This document shows, piece by piece, positions 1 through 7,808 of a stretch of 13,982 nt of DNA (positions are counted from its first letter, which is position 1; each line of letters begins with the position of its first letter). This DNA is from Wenyingzhuangia sp. (GTDB taxonomy: Bacteria; Bacteroidota; Bacteroidia; Flavobacteriales; Flavobacteriaceae). The position numbers and the translations under genes are program-made. Location: NCBI GenBank assembly GCA_020628175.1, contig JAHDFK010000027.1, forward strand, positions 1 to 13,982, in the 5' to 3' direction. The notes beneath the pieces were generated by a model. It had not been told where the DNA came from. It worked only from the letters and a program-made list of their open reading frames with translations, and ran no database searches.

Positions 1-23
1 CTAACCAGCTGAACTACCAGACC
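1..23 (-). tRNA. partial tRNA, probably tRNA-Asp (5' part only)
   Basis: Read on the minus strand from base 23 down to base 1, the sequence gives a 7-nt acceptor strand GGTCTGG, the linker TA, and a D arm beginning GTTC with the AGCTGGTTAG D-loop pattern. This is the 5' end of a tRNA; the rest lies outside the window, so the anticodon is not visible. The acceptor and D-arm sequence matches what I remember of bacterial tRNA-Asp(GTC), so Asp is the likely identity, by recall and not by anticodon. A well-formed promoter sits just upstream. Confidence 0.82.
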
Positions 24-40
24 GTTGCTACTAGCGGTTG

Positions 41-70
41 CAAATATAAGACTTAATTACAGTTAAACAA
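41..70 (-). promoter_or_regulatory. promoter of the partial tRNA (TTG / TAtaTTTG)
   Basis: On the minus strand TTG (bases 70-68) is followed after 19 bp by TATATTTG (48-41), a full match to the Bacteroidota primary-sigma -33/-7 pattern (TTG, about 19 bp, TAnnTTTG). The -7 box ends 17 bp before the first base of the mature tRNA, a sensible distance for a short leader. Confidence 0.7.
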
Positions 71-143
71 GGGGCTACAGCGCTTTTTTTACAACAAAAC
101 AAATACTAATCTATAGCTTTCTATTTATCAGTATTTTACACAC

Positions 144-172
144 AAAAAAAGATCACATAAATGTGATCTTTT
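144..172 (-). terminator. rho-independent terminator of trxA
   Basis: Bases 147-158 and 161-172 form a perfect inverted repeat with core GATCACA/TGTGATC around a TAAA loop. On the minus strand the hairpin runs straight into seven T residues (complement of 144-150). It lies 22 bp past the trxA stop codon, and separates trxA from the tRNA. On the plus strand it is followed by only four T, so it mainly works for the minus strand. Confidence 0.85.
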
Positions 173-194
173 AAATTACCAATACAATTATTTA

Positions 195-512
195 TTAAAT
201 AGCTGCATCTATTTTTTGAGCGTAACTTGCTTTAGGAGCAACTCCTACTTGCTTGTCAACCACTTCTCCACCTTTAAACACTAATACAGTAGGTATGTTA
301 CGTACTCCGTATTTTGCTGCAAATTCTTGGTTTGCATCAACATCTACCTTACCAACAACTGCTTTTCCAGCATACTCCTCTGTTAATTCATCTATAATTG
401 GAGCTACCATTCTACATGGTCCACACCATGCTGCCCAGAAATCTACCAATACCGGCTTGTCTGATTTTAATACTACCTCCTCGAATGTTGCATCTGTAAT
501 TTCTAATGCCAT
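195..512 (-). CDS. trxA: thioredoxin
   Basis: Thioredoxin is a cytoplasmic dithiol-disulfide oxidoreductase that reduces substrates such as ribonucleotide reductase, methionine sulfoxide reductase and PAPS reductase, and is recharged by thioredoxin reductase. The 105-residue product has the family's usual length and is a single thioredoxin fold. The active site is WCGPC at residues 29-33 (cysteines 30 and 33), preceded by the typical VDFWA strand. The conserved cis-proline is P74 in NIPT, and the buried Asp is D24. There is no signal peptide, so a cytoplasmic role fits. The start is the ATG at 512-510; a promoter with a good -7 box lies 42 bp upstream and a strong terminator follows the stop, so the gene is probably monocistronic, although no clear terminator separates it from metH upstream. 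Confidence 0.97.
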   Translation of the reverse strand: MALEITDATFEEVVLKSDKPVLVDFWAAWCGPCRMVAPIIDELTEEYAGKAVVGKVDVDANQEFAAKYGVRNIPTVLVFKGGEVVDKQVGVAPKASYAQKIDAAI

Positions 513-554
513 ATTATTATATTTTAATGTGTTATGATTCTTTTAATTTAGAGA

Positions 555-583
555 CAAAAATATATAAATATTTTCGCTCACAA
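555..583 (-). promoter_or_regulatory. probable trxA promoter (TTG / TAttTTTG)
   Basis: On the minus strand TTG (583-581) is followed after 18 bp by TATTTTTG (562-555), matching the Bacteroidota TAnnTTTG -7 box. The box ends 42 bp before the trxA ATG, implying a leader of roughly 35 nt. This gives trxA its own start even if transcripts from metH read through. Confidence 0.6.
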
Positions 584-643
584 CGTATTACTTAATTACT
601 TTTTCTTATTGGTCTATCAATGGTTTTGATACTTACAAAAAAA

Positions 644-3340
644 TTATTCTTCTGCTGTATTTGGACTTAACCATCTTTCTGCTTCGCTATTTGTTAAACC
701 TCTTCTTATAGCAAAATCATGAATTTGCTCTTTTGTTATTTTTCCTAAACCAAAATAACGTGCCTCTTTGTGTGCAAAATAATGTCCGGATACAGATGCC
801 GTTGGGAACATTGCCAAACTATCAGTAAGCTCTACTCCTATATTTTCTTTAACATTTAACAAATCCCACAATTGTATTTTTTCTGTATGATCTGGACATG
901 AAGGATATCCTGGTGCTGGACGAATACCTTGATACGCTTCTTTAATTAAATCTTCGTTGGATAAGGTTTCACTAGCTCCATAGCCCCAATCATCTTTTCT
1001 AACTTTATCATGTAAATACTCAGCAAAGGCTTCTGCAAATCTATCTGCCAAAGCTTTTACCATAATACTATTGTAATCGTCTAAATTGTTTTTATATTCT
1101 TCTGCTATTTCTTCTACACCAAAACCTGCTGTTACACAAAATGCACCAATATAATCTTCTATTCCCGATTCTTTTGGCGCTACATAATCAGCTAAAGCAA
1201 TATTCGGTTTTCCTTTTGCTTTTTTAGATTGCTGACGAAGTGTAAGCATTGTTTGTGCCAACTCGTTTCTAGAGTTATCTTTATAAATAGCAATATCATC
1301 GTTATTTACTGTATTGGCAGGAAAAATACCATATACTGCTTTTGCTACAAACCATTTTTCTTTTACAATTTTGTCCAACATTTCTGTAGCATCTTTGTAC
1401 AAATCAGTAGCTTGTTCTCCAACAACCTCATCTGTTAAAATAGCTGGAAATTTACCATGTAATTCCCACGATTGAAAAAATGGAGTCCAATCGAAATACG
1501 GCAAAAGCTCTTCTAATGGCAAATCGTTTATTACTTGTACTCCTAATTTTTTAGGCTTATAAACCGAATCTGTATTAAATTCTATTACTTTTTTATTATT
1601 TCTAGCATCTGCTAACGATAAGTATGTTTTTTTACGTGCTCTGTTCAAAAAGCCTTCTCTAACTTTATCGTATTCTGCGTAAGTAGTTTCTCTAAACTTC
1701 TTCGCTGCTTCTTTATCTTCTCCTATTAAAGTACTCGTTACAGGTACAGATCTAGATGCATCTAAAACATGTACAACTCCTCCATCGTATTCTGGTGCAA
1801 TTTTAACAGCCGTATGCGCTTTAGATGTAGTTGCTCCTCCTATTAATAAAGGAATTTTAAAATCTAAACGCTTCATTTCTTTAGCTACATGCACCATTTC
1901 ATCTAACGAAGGTGTAATTAAACCACTTAAACCTATAACATCTACTTTCTCGTCTATGGCAGCTTGTAGTATTTTTTCTGGCGGAACCATAACTCCTAAA
2001 TCTACAATAGCATAATTGTTACAAGCCAATACAACACCTACAATATTTTTACCAATATCGTGCACATCTCCTTTAACGGTAGCTAACAATACTTTTCCTT
2101 GCGCAGGGCTGTTTTCATCTTTAGCAGCTTCTATAAAAGGCATTAAATGGGCCACTGCTTTTTTCATCACACGAGCAGATTTTACTACTTGTGGTAAAAA
2201 CATTTTTCCTTCACCAAACAAATCACCAACAACTCCCATACCAATCATTAAATGACCTTCTATGACTTCTAGTGGTTTGGCTACTTGCAATCGTGCTTCC
2301 TCAACATCTTCTACAATAAACTGATCGATACCTTTTACCAATCCATGGGTAATTCTTTCTTGTAAAGGCAATTCACGCCAAGCTAGTTTTTGCGCTTCAG
2401 ATTTTACCTCTCCTTTAAAACTCTCCGCAAAATCTAACAAACGTTCTGTAGCATCATCGCGTCTGTCTAAAATTACATCCTCTACATATTCCAATAAGTC
2501 TTTCGGAATATCATCATATACCTCAAGCATGGCTGGGTTTACAATTCCCATGTTCATTCCTTTCTGAATGGCATAATACAGGAAAACAGAGTGCATTGCT
2601 TCTCGCACAGGGTTGTTACCTCTAAACGAAAAAGACACATTACTAACCCCTCCACTTACACTCGCATTGGTTAAATTGGTACGAACCCAATGTGTAGCTT
2701 CTATAAAGTCAATCGCATTTCTACGGTGTTCTTCCATACCTGTAGCTACAGGAAATATGTTTAAATCAAAAATAATATCTTCTGAAGGAAAATCACATTC
2801 ATCTACCATAATTCGGTACGAACGTTCTGCTATTTCACATCTACGTTCATAATTATCTGCCTGTCCAACCTCATCAAAGGCCATTACAATAACAGCAGCT
2901 CCGTACATTTTTAATTTACGAACTTGTTCTTTAAACTTATCTTCTCCTTCTTTTAAAGAAATTGAGTTTACAACACATTTTCCTTGCACAACTTGCAAAC
3001 CAGCCTCAATAATATCCCATTTAGACGAGTCAATCATAATAGGTACACGAGCAATGTCTGGCTCTGCCATAATTAAGTTTAAAAAACGAACCATCGCTTC
3101 CTTCCCATCAATCAGACCATCATCCATATTAATGTCAATAATCTGTGCTCCACCTTCTACCTGATGTAAAGCAATTGCTAAGGCTTCATCGAATTTTTCT
3201 TCTTTAATTAGCCTTAAAAACTTTCTAGATCCAGCTACGTTTGTTCTTTCTCCAACATTAATAAAGTTCATATTTGGACTTAAAACCAACGGTTCTAATC
3301 CAGATAACTTCATGTATTTTGTTTGCTTAATTTGACTCAT
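644..3340 (-). CDS. metH: cobalamin-dependent methionine synthase, folate/B12/AdoMet part
   Basis: This gene encodes the methyl-transfer core of methionine synthase, which moves a methyl group from 5-methyltetrahydrofolate through cob(I)alamin to homocysteine. The 898-residue protein holds, in order: the pterin/folate-binding barrel (about 20-285, starting [13 protein letters not shown]); the B12 cap helices (about 320-410); the B12 Rossmann domain (about 415-545) with GDVHDIGKN at 424-432, where His427 should be the lower cobalt ligand; and the AdoMet reactivation domain (about 600-890) with [12 protein letters not shown] at 807-818. The homocysteine-binding barrel of single-chain MetH is absent and is supplied by the gene just upstream (3412-4401). 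The two products total 1227 residues, the length I recall for single-chain E. coli MetH. All key motifs look intact, so this is a working subunit and not a fragment. No clear terminator follows the stop. Confidence 0.95.
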   Translation of the reverse strand: MSQIKQTKYMKLSGLEPLVLSPNMNFINVGERTNVAGSRKFLRLIKEEKFDEALAIALHQVEGGAQIIDINMDDGLIDGKEAMVRFLNLIMAEPDIARVPIMIDSSKWDIIEAGLQVVQGKCVVNSISLKEGEDKFKEQVRKLKMYGAAVIVMAFDEVGQADNYERRCEIAERSYRIMVDECDFPSEDIIFDLNIFPVATGMEEHRRNAIDFIEATHWVRTNLTNASVSGGVSNVSFSFRGNNPVREAMHSVFLYYAIQKGMNMGIVNPAMLEVYDDIPKDLLEYVEDVILDRRDDATERLLDFAESFKGEVKSEAQKLAWRELPLQERITHGLVKGIDQFIVEDVEEARLQVAKPLEVIEGHLMIGMGVVGDLFGEGKMFLPQVVKSARVMKKAVAHLMPFIEAAKDENSPAQGKVLLATVKGDVHDIGKNIVGVVLACNNYAIVDLGVMVPPEKILQAAIDEKVDVIGLSGLITPSLDEMVHVAKEMKRLDFKIPLLIGGATTSKAHTAVKIAPEYDGGVVHVLDASRSVPVTSTLIGEDKEAAKKFRETTYAEYDKVREGFLNRARKKTYLSLADARNNKKVIEFNTDSVYKPKKLGVQVINDLPLEELLPYFDWTPFFQSWELHGKFPAILTDEVVGEQATDLYKDATEMLDKIVKEKWFVAKAVYGIFPANTVNNDDIAIYKDNSRNELAQTMLTLRQQSKKAKGKPNIALADYVAPKESGIEDYIGAFCVTAGFGVEEIAEEYKNNLDDYNSIMVKALADRFAEAFAEYLHDKVRKDDWGYGASETLSNEDLIKEAYQGIRPAPGYPSCPDHTEKIQLWDLLNVKENIGVELTDSLAMFPTASVSGHYFAHKEARYFGLGKITKEQIHDFAIRRGLTNSEAERWLSPNTAEE

Positions 3341-3344
3341 TTTT

Positions 3345-3379
3345 TAGCTTTTTAGCTGTTAGCTATGGCTGTAATAGCT
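3345..3379. repeat. cluster of four TAGCT repeats in the metH spacer
   Basis: Four copies of TAGCT (3345-3349, 3353-3357, 3360-3364, 3375-3379), plus a GGCT at 3367-3370, fall in 35 bp of the 71-bp spacer between the two metH genes, right next to the start of the downstream gene. The copies are irregularly spaced by 3 to 10 bp and each contains the palindrome AGCT. No function is evident. Confidence 0.6.
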
Positions 3380-3411
3380 TTTGTTTATTATATTATTAAG
3401 TAAACACTTAC

Positions 3412-4401
3412 TTAATATGTTCTTGGCGTCGATTTTTCTGCTATAGTAGCTATCGCTTGTATATGGCTAGGTGTTGTACCACAACAACCTCCAATAATAT
3501 TCACCAAGTTTTTATCTAAATATCCTTGTATCTGATCTGCCATTTGCGAAGGAGATTCATCATACTCTCCAAAAGCATTTGGTAATCCAGCATTTGGATG
3601 TGCAGAAACAGCATATTGCGTGTTCGATGCTATCGCTTCTAAATGTGGTACCAAAGCATCGGCTCCTAATGCACAGTTTAAACCAACACTTAACAAAGGA
3701 ATGTGTGATACTGAAATTAAAAATGCTTCTGCTGTTTGCCCTGACAAGGTTCTACCAGACGCATCTGTAATGGTACCACTTAACATTACAGGTACTTCTA
3801 TGCCTCTTTCTTGCTTAACTTCTTCTATAGCAAATAATGCTGCTTTAGCATTTAAGGTGTCAAACACTGTTTCTACAAGTAATATATCCGCACCTCCATC
3901 TAACAAGGCTTCTGCTTGTTGCTTATAGGCTACTCTTAATTCATCAAATGTTACGGCTCTAAATCCAGGATCGTTTACATCTGGAGACATACTTAATGTT
4001 CTGTTTGTAGGTCCTATAGAACCCGCTACAAAACGAGGTTTATGAGGCTCTTTTGCTGTAAATTCGTTAGCAACTTCTTTTGCTATTTTTGCAGATTCAT
4101 AATTTAATTGGTATACATACTCTTCCATTTCATAATCTGCCATGGCGATCGTTGTACTAGAAAATGTATTTGTTTCCGCAATATCTGCTCCAGCTTCAAA
4201 ATATTTTGCATGTATTTCTTTAATCGCTGTTGGTTGCGTAATAGATAACATATCATTGTTTCCTTTTACAGAAACATGCCAATCTTTAAACTGCTCTCCT
4301 CTATAATCTTCTTCTGTAAATTTATATTGCTGAATCATAGTACCCATAGCACCATCCAACACTAAAATTCTTTCCTTTAATTCTTCTCTAATATCTGCCA
4401 T
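3412..4401 (-). CDS. metH: methionine synthase, homocysteine S-methyltransferase part
   Basis: This 329-residue protein is the zinc-dependent homocysteine-binding barrel of methionine synthase made as a separate chain. It begins with the family signature LVLDGAMGTMIQ (residues 13-24). The three zinc-binding cysteines are all present: C243 in GLNCALGA, and C306 and C307 in GGCCGT. The protein ends about 20 residues after the GGCC motif, which is where the linker to the folate barrel begins in single-chain MetH. The folate, B12 and AdoMet domains are encoded by the next gene downstream (644-3340) after a 71-bp spacer with no visible promoter, so the two genes probably form one operon and one enzyme complex. 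The start is the ATG at 4401-4399. Other homocysteine methyltransferases (MmuM, BHMT type) share the fold, but the adjacent rest of MetH makes this assignment firm. Confidence 0.93.
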   Translation of the reverse strand: MADIREELKERILVLDGAMGTMIQQYKFTEEDYRGEQFKDWHVSVKGNNDMLSITQPTAIKEIHAKYFEAGADIAETNTFSSTTIAMADYEMEEYVYQLNYESAKIAKEVANEFTAKEPHKPRFVAGSIGPTNRTLSMSPDVNDPGFRAVTFDELRVAYKQQAEALLDGGADILLVETVFDTLNAKAALFAIEEVKQERGIEVPVMLSGTITDASGRTLSGQTAEAFLISVSHIPLLSVGLNCALGADALVPHLEAIASNTQYAVSAHPNAGLPNAFGEYDESPSQMADQIQGYLDKNLVNIIGGCCGTTPSHIQAIATIAEKSTPRTY

Positions 4402-4461
4402 ATTATTTATTTGGCTATTAAGTCGAAAACTCTATTGTTTCTTACCTAATATATTAACTTA

Positions 4462-4469
4462 CAAATATA
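4462..4469 (-). promoter_or_regulatory. probable -7 box of the metH operon (TAtaTTTG)
   Basis: On the minus strand TATATTTG (4469-4462) is a full match to the Bacteroidota -7 box, 60 bp upstream of the first metH ATG. The -33 position, 19 bp further up, reads CTG and not TTG, so that half is weak. The implied leader of about 50 nt is too short for a cobalamin riboswitch. Confidence 0.5.
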
Positions 4470-4523
4470 AGATTATAGGTGTAAAATACAGAATGCTTTG
4501 CTACTAAACTTAGGTACTTATAC

Positions 4524-4555
4524 AAAAAAACCACCTTTGTATTTAAAGGTGGTTT
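4524..4555 (-). terminator. rho-independent terminator of recQ
   Basis: An 11-bp perfect stem (4528-4538 with 4545-4555; core CCACCTTT/AAAGGTGG) encloses a 6-base loop. On the minus strand it is followed by seven T residues (complement of 4524-4530). It begins 10 bp after the recQ stop codon and insulates the metH operon from recQ transcription. Confidence 0.88.
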
Positions 4556-4565
4556 GGTGTTCTTT

Positions 4566-6770
4566 TTAATTGGCTACGTCGCTTATAAATTTAATTCGCA
4601 TAAGCCTTAATTCCTCATCATCATAATCTCCATCAAATTCTTCTAGAGCTGCCTCTATATCATCGCTTTTAGCCTCCATAAAATACTCATGTATTTCTTC
4701 TTGCTGATCTTCATCTAAAATATCTTCTAAATAATAATCGATATTTAATTTCGTTCCAGAAAAAACGATGGATTCTATTTCTTTTATCAATTCGGACATT
4801 TCTAAGCCTTTTGCCTTAGCTATATCTTCTAAAGGTAATTTTCTATCTGTATTTTGAATCACATATAGTTTTAATCCCGATTTTTCTCCTGTTGTTTTCA
4901 CAACAAAATCTTCGAGCTTTTCTATATTATTATCCTTTACATACTTCGCTATCAGTTCAACAAACTCTTTTCCAAACTTTCTTGCTTTCCCATCTCCTAC
5001 TCCATGAATATTCGATAATTCTTCTATGGAGGTTGGATATTTTAGCGTCATATCTTCTAAAGAAGGATCTTGGAAAATTGCATAAGGCGGAATTCCTTTT
5101 TTCTTTCCTACAGTTTTTCTTAACGATTTTAGTAATCCCATTAATTGAGCATCTGCGGTTACAGTTGCTTTGTTTTTTGCATTGGCTATAATTACTGCTT
5201 TATCATCTTCATCTACATAAATATGATCTTCTGTCATTAAGAAAGAACTTGGGTTTTCTAAATAATCCAAACCTTTAGGTGTTACTTTTATAACTCCGTA
5301 TTGCTCTATTTCTTTTCTTAAAAAACCAGCTACTAGTGTTTGTCTTATCAAGGCTGTCCAATGCTCAGCATCCTTATCTTTACCTAAACCAAAAAAGTCT
5401 CTCTCATTTGTTTTGTGAGATAATAACATTGCGTTAGATTTTCCTCTTAAGGTCGCTACTATATCTTTTGATTTATATTTTTCTTTAGAACCTTTTACAA
5501 CTGTTAATAGTTTTACTACACTTTCTTGAGCTTCAGTCTGTTTTTTAGGATTATTTGTGTTATCATCCATTTGGGCACCTAATCCGTTTACAGGATCAAA
5601 TTCTTCACCAAAATAATGTAATAAATACTGTCTTCTACTTATAGATGTTTCTGCATACCCCACAACTTCTTGCAATAATGCATGTCCCAATTCTTGTTCT
5701 GCAATTGGCTTATTCGCCATAAATTTTTCTAGCTTTTCTATGTCTTTATAAGCATAAAAAGCCAAACAATATCCTTCACCATCATCTCTACCCGCTCTTC
5801 CTGTTTCTTGGTAGTAGCTTTCTAAACTCTTTGGTATATCATGGTGAATTACAAAACGTACATCAGGTTTATCTATTCCCATACCAAAAGCAATAGTAGC
5901 TACAATAACATCTACATCTTCCATTAAAAACATGTCTTGATGCTTTGCTCTTGTTTTTGCATCTAAACCAGCATGATAGGGTAATGCTGAGATACCGTTT
6001 ACTTGTAATGTTTGGGCAATTTCTTCTACCTTCTTTCTACTTAAACAGTATATAACACCCGACTTTCCTGGTCGCTGTCTAATAAAACGAATCATATCAG
6101 AAACAACCTCTTTTGTTTTTGGACGTACTTCGTAAAACAAATTAGGACGGTTAAAAGATGCATTAAATGTAGCTGCATCTACCATTCCTAAAGTCTTCAT
6201 AATATCATCCTGAACTTTTGGGGTTGCTGTAGCAGTTAAACCAATAATAGGAACGTCGCCAATACGTTGAATAATACGTTTTAAGTTTCTGTATTCTGGT
6301 CTAAAATCATGTCCCCATTCTGATATACAATGTGCTTCATCAATAGCAAAAAACGAAATATTTTGATCTTTTAAAAAATCGACATACTCATCTTTTGTTA
6401 ACGATTCTGGAGCTACATACAATAGTTTAGTGACTTCATTTTCGATATCCGACTTTACTTTTGCAACTTCGGTTTTGTTTAACGATGAATTTAATACATG
6501 TGCCACTCCAGGGTTTTCTGAAATACCACGAATAGCATCTACCTGATTTTTCATCAAAGCAATAAGCGGCGACACAACAATAGCCGTACCCCTTTGCATT
6601 AAGGCTGGCAATTGATAACATAAAGACTTTCCTCCTCCTGTAGGCATAACCACAAAGGTATCTTTACCTTGCACTATGCTTCTTATAACATCTTCTTGTA
6701 AGCCTTTAAATTTGCTAAAACCAAAATACTTTTTTAGCGGGCTATGTAAATCAATTTTATCTTGATTCAT
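4566..6770 (-). CDS. recQ: ATP-dependent DNA helicase RecQ, zinc cysteines absent
   Basis: RecQ unwinds DNA 3' to 5' during recombination repair and restart of stalled forks. The 734-residue protein has an SF2 helicase core: Walker A MPTGGGKS (42-49), DEAH (144-147), the RecQ aromatic-rich loop with SEWGHDFRPEY (150-160), and motif VI QETGRAGRDD (321-330). An RQC-like winged-helix region follows (about 365-520), then an HRDC domain (about 538-610) and a C-terminal helix-turn-helix region with an acidic end (about 625-734), as often seen in longer RecQ proteins. Unusually, the four cysteines that bind zinc in E. coli RecQ are missing: the stretch ETSISRRQYLLHYFGEEFDP (374-393) and the following NGLGAQMDDN contain none. 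Because the surrounding motif is well kept, this is a changed zinc subdomain and not a lost RQC. It is transcribed away from kdsD and ends at a strong terminator. Confidence 0.96.
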   Translation of the reverse strand: MNQDKIDLHSPLKKYFGFSKFKGLQEDVIRSIVQGKDTFVVMPTGGGKSLCYQLPALMQRGTAIVVSPLIALMKNQVDAIRGISENPGVAHVLNSSLNKTEVAKVKSDIENEVTKLLYVAPESLTKDEYVDFLKDQNISFFAIDEAHCISEWGHDFRPEYRNLKRIIQRIGDVPIIGLTATATPKVQDDIMKTLGMVDAATFNASFNRPNLFYEVRPKTKEVVSDMIRFIRQRPGKSGVIYCLSRKKVEEIAQTLQVNGISALPYHAGLDAKTRAKHQDMFLMEDVDVIVATIAFGMGIDKPDVRFVIHHDIPKSLESYYQETGRAGRDDGEGYCLAFYAYKDIEKLEKFMANKPIAEQELGHALLQEVVGYAETSISRRQYLLHYFGEEFDPVNGLGAQMDDNTNNPKKQTEAQESVVKLLTVVKGSKEKYKSKDIVATLRGKSNAMLLSHKTNERDFFGLGKDKDAEHWTALIRQTLVAGFLRKEIEQYGVIKVTPKGLDYLENPSSFLMTEDHIYVDEDDKAVIIANAKNKATVTADAQLMGLLKSLRKTVGKKKGIPPYAIFQDPSLEDMTLKYPTSIEELSNIHGVGDGKARKFGKEFVELIAKYVKDNNIEKLEDFVVKTTGEKSGLKLYVIQNTDRKLPLEDIAKAKGLEMSELIKEIESIVFSGTKLNIDYYLEDILDEDQQEEIHEYFMEAKSDDIEAALEEFDGDYDDEELRLMRIKFISDVAN

Positions 6771-6773
6771 AAT

Positions 6774-6789
6774 AATTAGTATACTAATT
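6774..6789. promoter_or_regulatory. 16-bp perfect palindrome in the recQ/kdsD divergent spacer, possible operator
   Basis: AATTAGTATACTAATT is its own reverse complement over 16 bp. It begins 3 bp upstream of the recQ start codon and ends 5 bp before the likely kdsD -7 box at 6795-6802, so a bound dimeric regulator could affect both genes. In such AT-rich DNA a palindrome of this length may arise by chance about once in a window this size, so operator function is only a suggestion. Confidence 0.3.
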
Positions 6790-6794
6790 TTAAA

Positions 6795-6802
6795 TACATT
6801 TG
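6795..6802 (+). promoter_or_regulatory. probable -7 box of the kdsD-tatC-lptB cluster (TAcaTTTG)
   Basis: TACATTTG fully matches the Bacteroidota TAnnTTTG box and lies 40 bp upstream of the kdsD start codon. No TTG occurs at the expected 17-23 bp upstream, so the -33 half is missing or poor. The opposite strand has only an imperfect box (TATCTTTA, 6815-6808) that could serve recQ. Confidence 0.45.
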
Positions 6803-6842
6803 TATCTTAAAGATATAACTTTTTAAGTAAAAAATTACGACC

Positions 6843-7805
6843 TTGAACAACGATATTCTTTCCATCGCAAAGAAAACTATTGAATTAGAAAGTAAATCGG
6901 TAGCAAATTTAACCAATTTAATTGATTCTAATTTTGAAAACGCAATTAAATGTATTCTAGATAGTAACGGTAGAGTTATTATTACTGGAATTGGAAAAAG
7001 TGCAGCGATTGCCACCAAAATTGTAGCAACTCTAAACTCAACAGGTACCCCTGCTATTTTTATGCATGCAGCAGATGCTATTCATGGAGATTTAGGTATT
7101 ATTCAAGACAACGACACCGTAATTTGCATTTCTAAAAGCGGAAATACACCTGAAATAAAAGTTTTAATTCCATTAATTAAAAGAAACAACAACCCAATAA
7201 TTGCTATTACAGGTAATATTGATTCTTTTTTAGGAAAACAAGCTACCTATGTATTAAATACCTATGTAGAAAAAGAAGCATGTCCTAACAACCTTGCGCC
7301 TACAACAAGTACTACTACGCAATTGGTAATGGGTGACGCTATTGCTGTTACACTTTTAGAGTTAAAAAAGTTTACTAGTAACGATTTTGCAAAATACCAT
7401 CCTGGTGGAGCTTTAGGAAAGAAATTATACCTACGTGTTAACGAGCTATTAGAAAACAACCAAAAGCCACAAGTTGCTATTACAACTAACATTAAAGAAA
7501 TTTTATTAGAGATTTCTAACAAAAGATTAGGAGCTACTGCTGTGCTAGAAAATAATACATTGGTAGGTATTATTACCGATGGAGATATTAGACGTATGCT
7601 AAACAATAATGATGATTTTTTAGGTTTGTGTGCTAAGGACATTATGAATACATCGCCTAAAACAATTGCTGTTGATGCCATGGCTGTTGATGCCATGACC
7701 ATTATGGAAAACAACAACATATCTCAATTAATAGCTGTAGATACCCAAGGAAATTATGAAGGTATTGTACACATGCATGAATTGGTAAAAGAAGGTATTC
7801 TATAA
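6843..7805 (+). CDS. kdsD: D-arabinose 5-phosphate isomerase (KpsF/GutQ/KdsD family)
   Basis: This enzyme interconverts D-ribulose 5-phosphate and D-arabinose 5-phosphate, the first step towards Kdo, the sugar that joins lipid A to the LPS core. The 320-residue protein has an SIS sugar-isomerase domain (about 35-165) followed by two CBS domains (about 205-260 and 266-320). Residues corresponding to the catalytic set reported for E. coli KdsD are all present with a constant offset of seven: K52 in GIGKS, E104 in NTPE, E145 in KEACP, H186 in YHPGGALG. The start is TTG: the in-frame stop at 6828-6830 leaves no upstream ATG, and the first internal ATG falls deep inside the SIS domain. The second CBS domain contains a perfect 15-bp tandem repeat. 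tatC follows after 3 bp, so the two are almost certainly cotranscribed. Confidence 0.95.
   Translation: MNNDILSIAKKTIELESKSVANLTNLIDSNFENAIKCILDSNGRVIITGIGKSAAIATKIVATLNSTGTPAIFMHAADAIHGDLGIIQDNDTVICISKSGNTPEIKVLIPLIKRNNNPIIAITGNIDSFLGKQATYVLNTYVEKEACPNNLAPTTSTTTQLVMGDAIAVTLLELKKFTSNDFAKYHPGGALGKKLYLRVNELLENNQKPQVAITTNIKEILLEISNKRLGATAVLENNTLVGIITDGDIRRMLNNNDDFLGLCAKDIMNTSPKTIAVDAMAVDAMTIMENNNISQLIAVDTQGNYEGIVHMHELVKEGIL
7668..7697 (+). repeat. perfect 15-bp tandem repeat inside kdsD
   Basis: The unit GCTGTTGATGCCATG occurs twice in direct succession (7668-7682 and 7683-7697), giving AVDAM-AVDAM at residues 276-285 in the second CBS domain. The reading frame is kept. From memory of related proteins the domain is of normal length here, so this may be sequence convergence or local conversion and not an added copy. 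Confidence 0.85.
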
Positions 7806-7808
7806 AAC

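Noticed and set aside
614..632. Hairpin TATCAA/TTGATA after metH as a terminator
   Set aside because: The 6-bp stem is not followed by a T run on the minus strand, so it does not resemble a rho-independent terminator.
4447..4456. TAATATATTA palindrome near the metH transcription start
   Set aside because: Only 10 bp and purely A/T; such sites are common by chance in this composition.
4402..4565. Cobalamin or SAM riboswitch ahead of the metH operon
   Set aside because: The predicted leader is only about 50 nt, AT-rich, and shows no B12-box or SAM-riboswitch core; the only strong structure in the spacer is the recQ terminator.
6776..7018. 80-codon minus-strand frame overlapping the recQ/kdsD spacer
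   Set aside because: Most of it overlaps the kdsD coding start on the other strand and its residues are the hydrophobic bias of antisense AT-rich code; nothing supports translation.
7262..7720. 152-codon open frame antisense to kdsD
   Set aside because: It is the complement of a well-supported enzyme gene, shows no recognisable domain, and low-complexity content follows from the codon pattern of the opposite strand.
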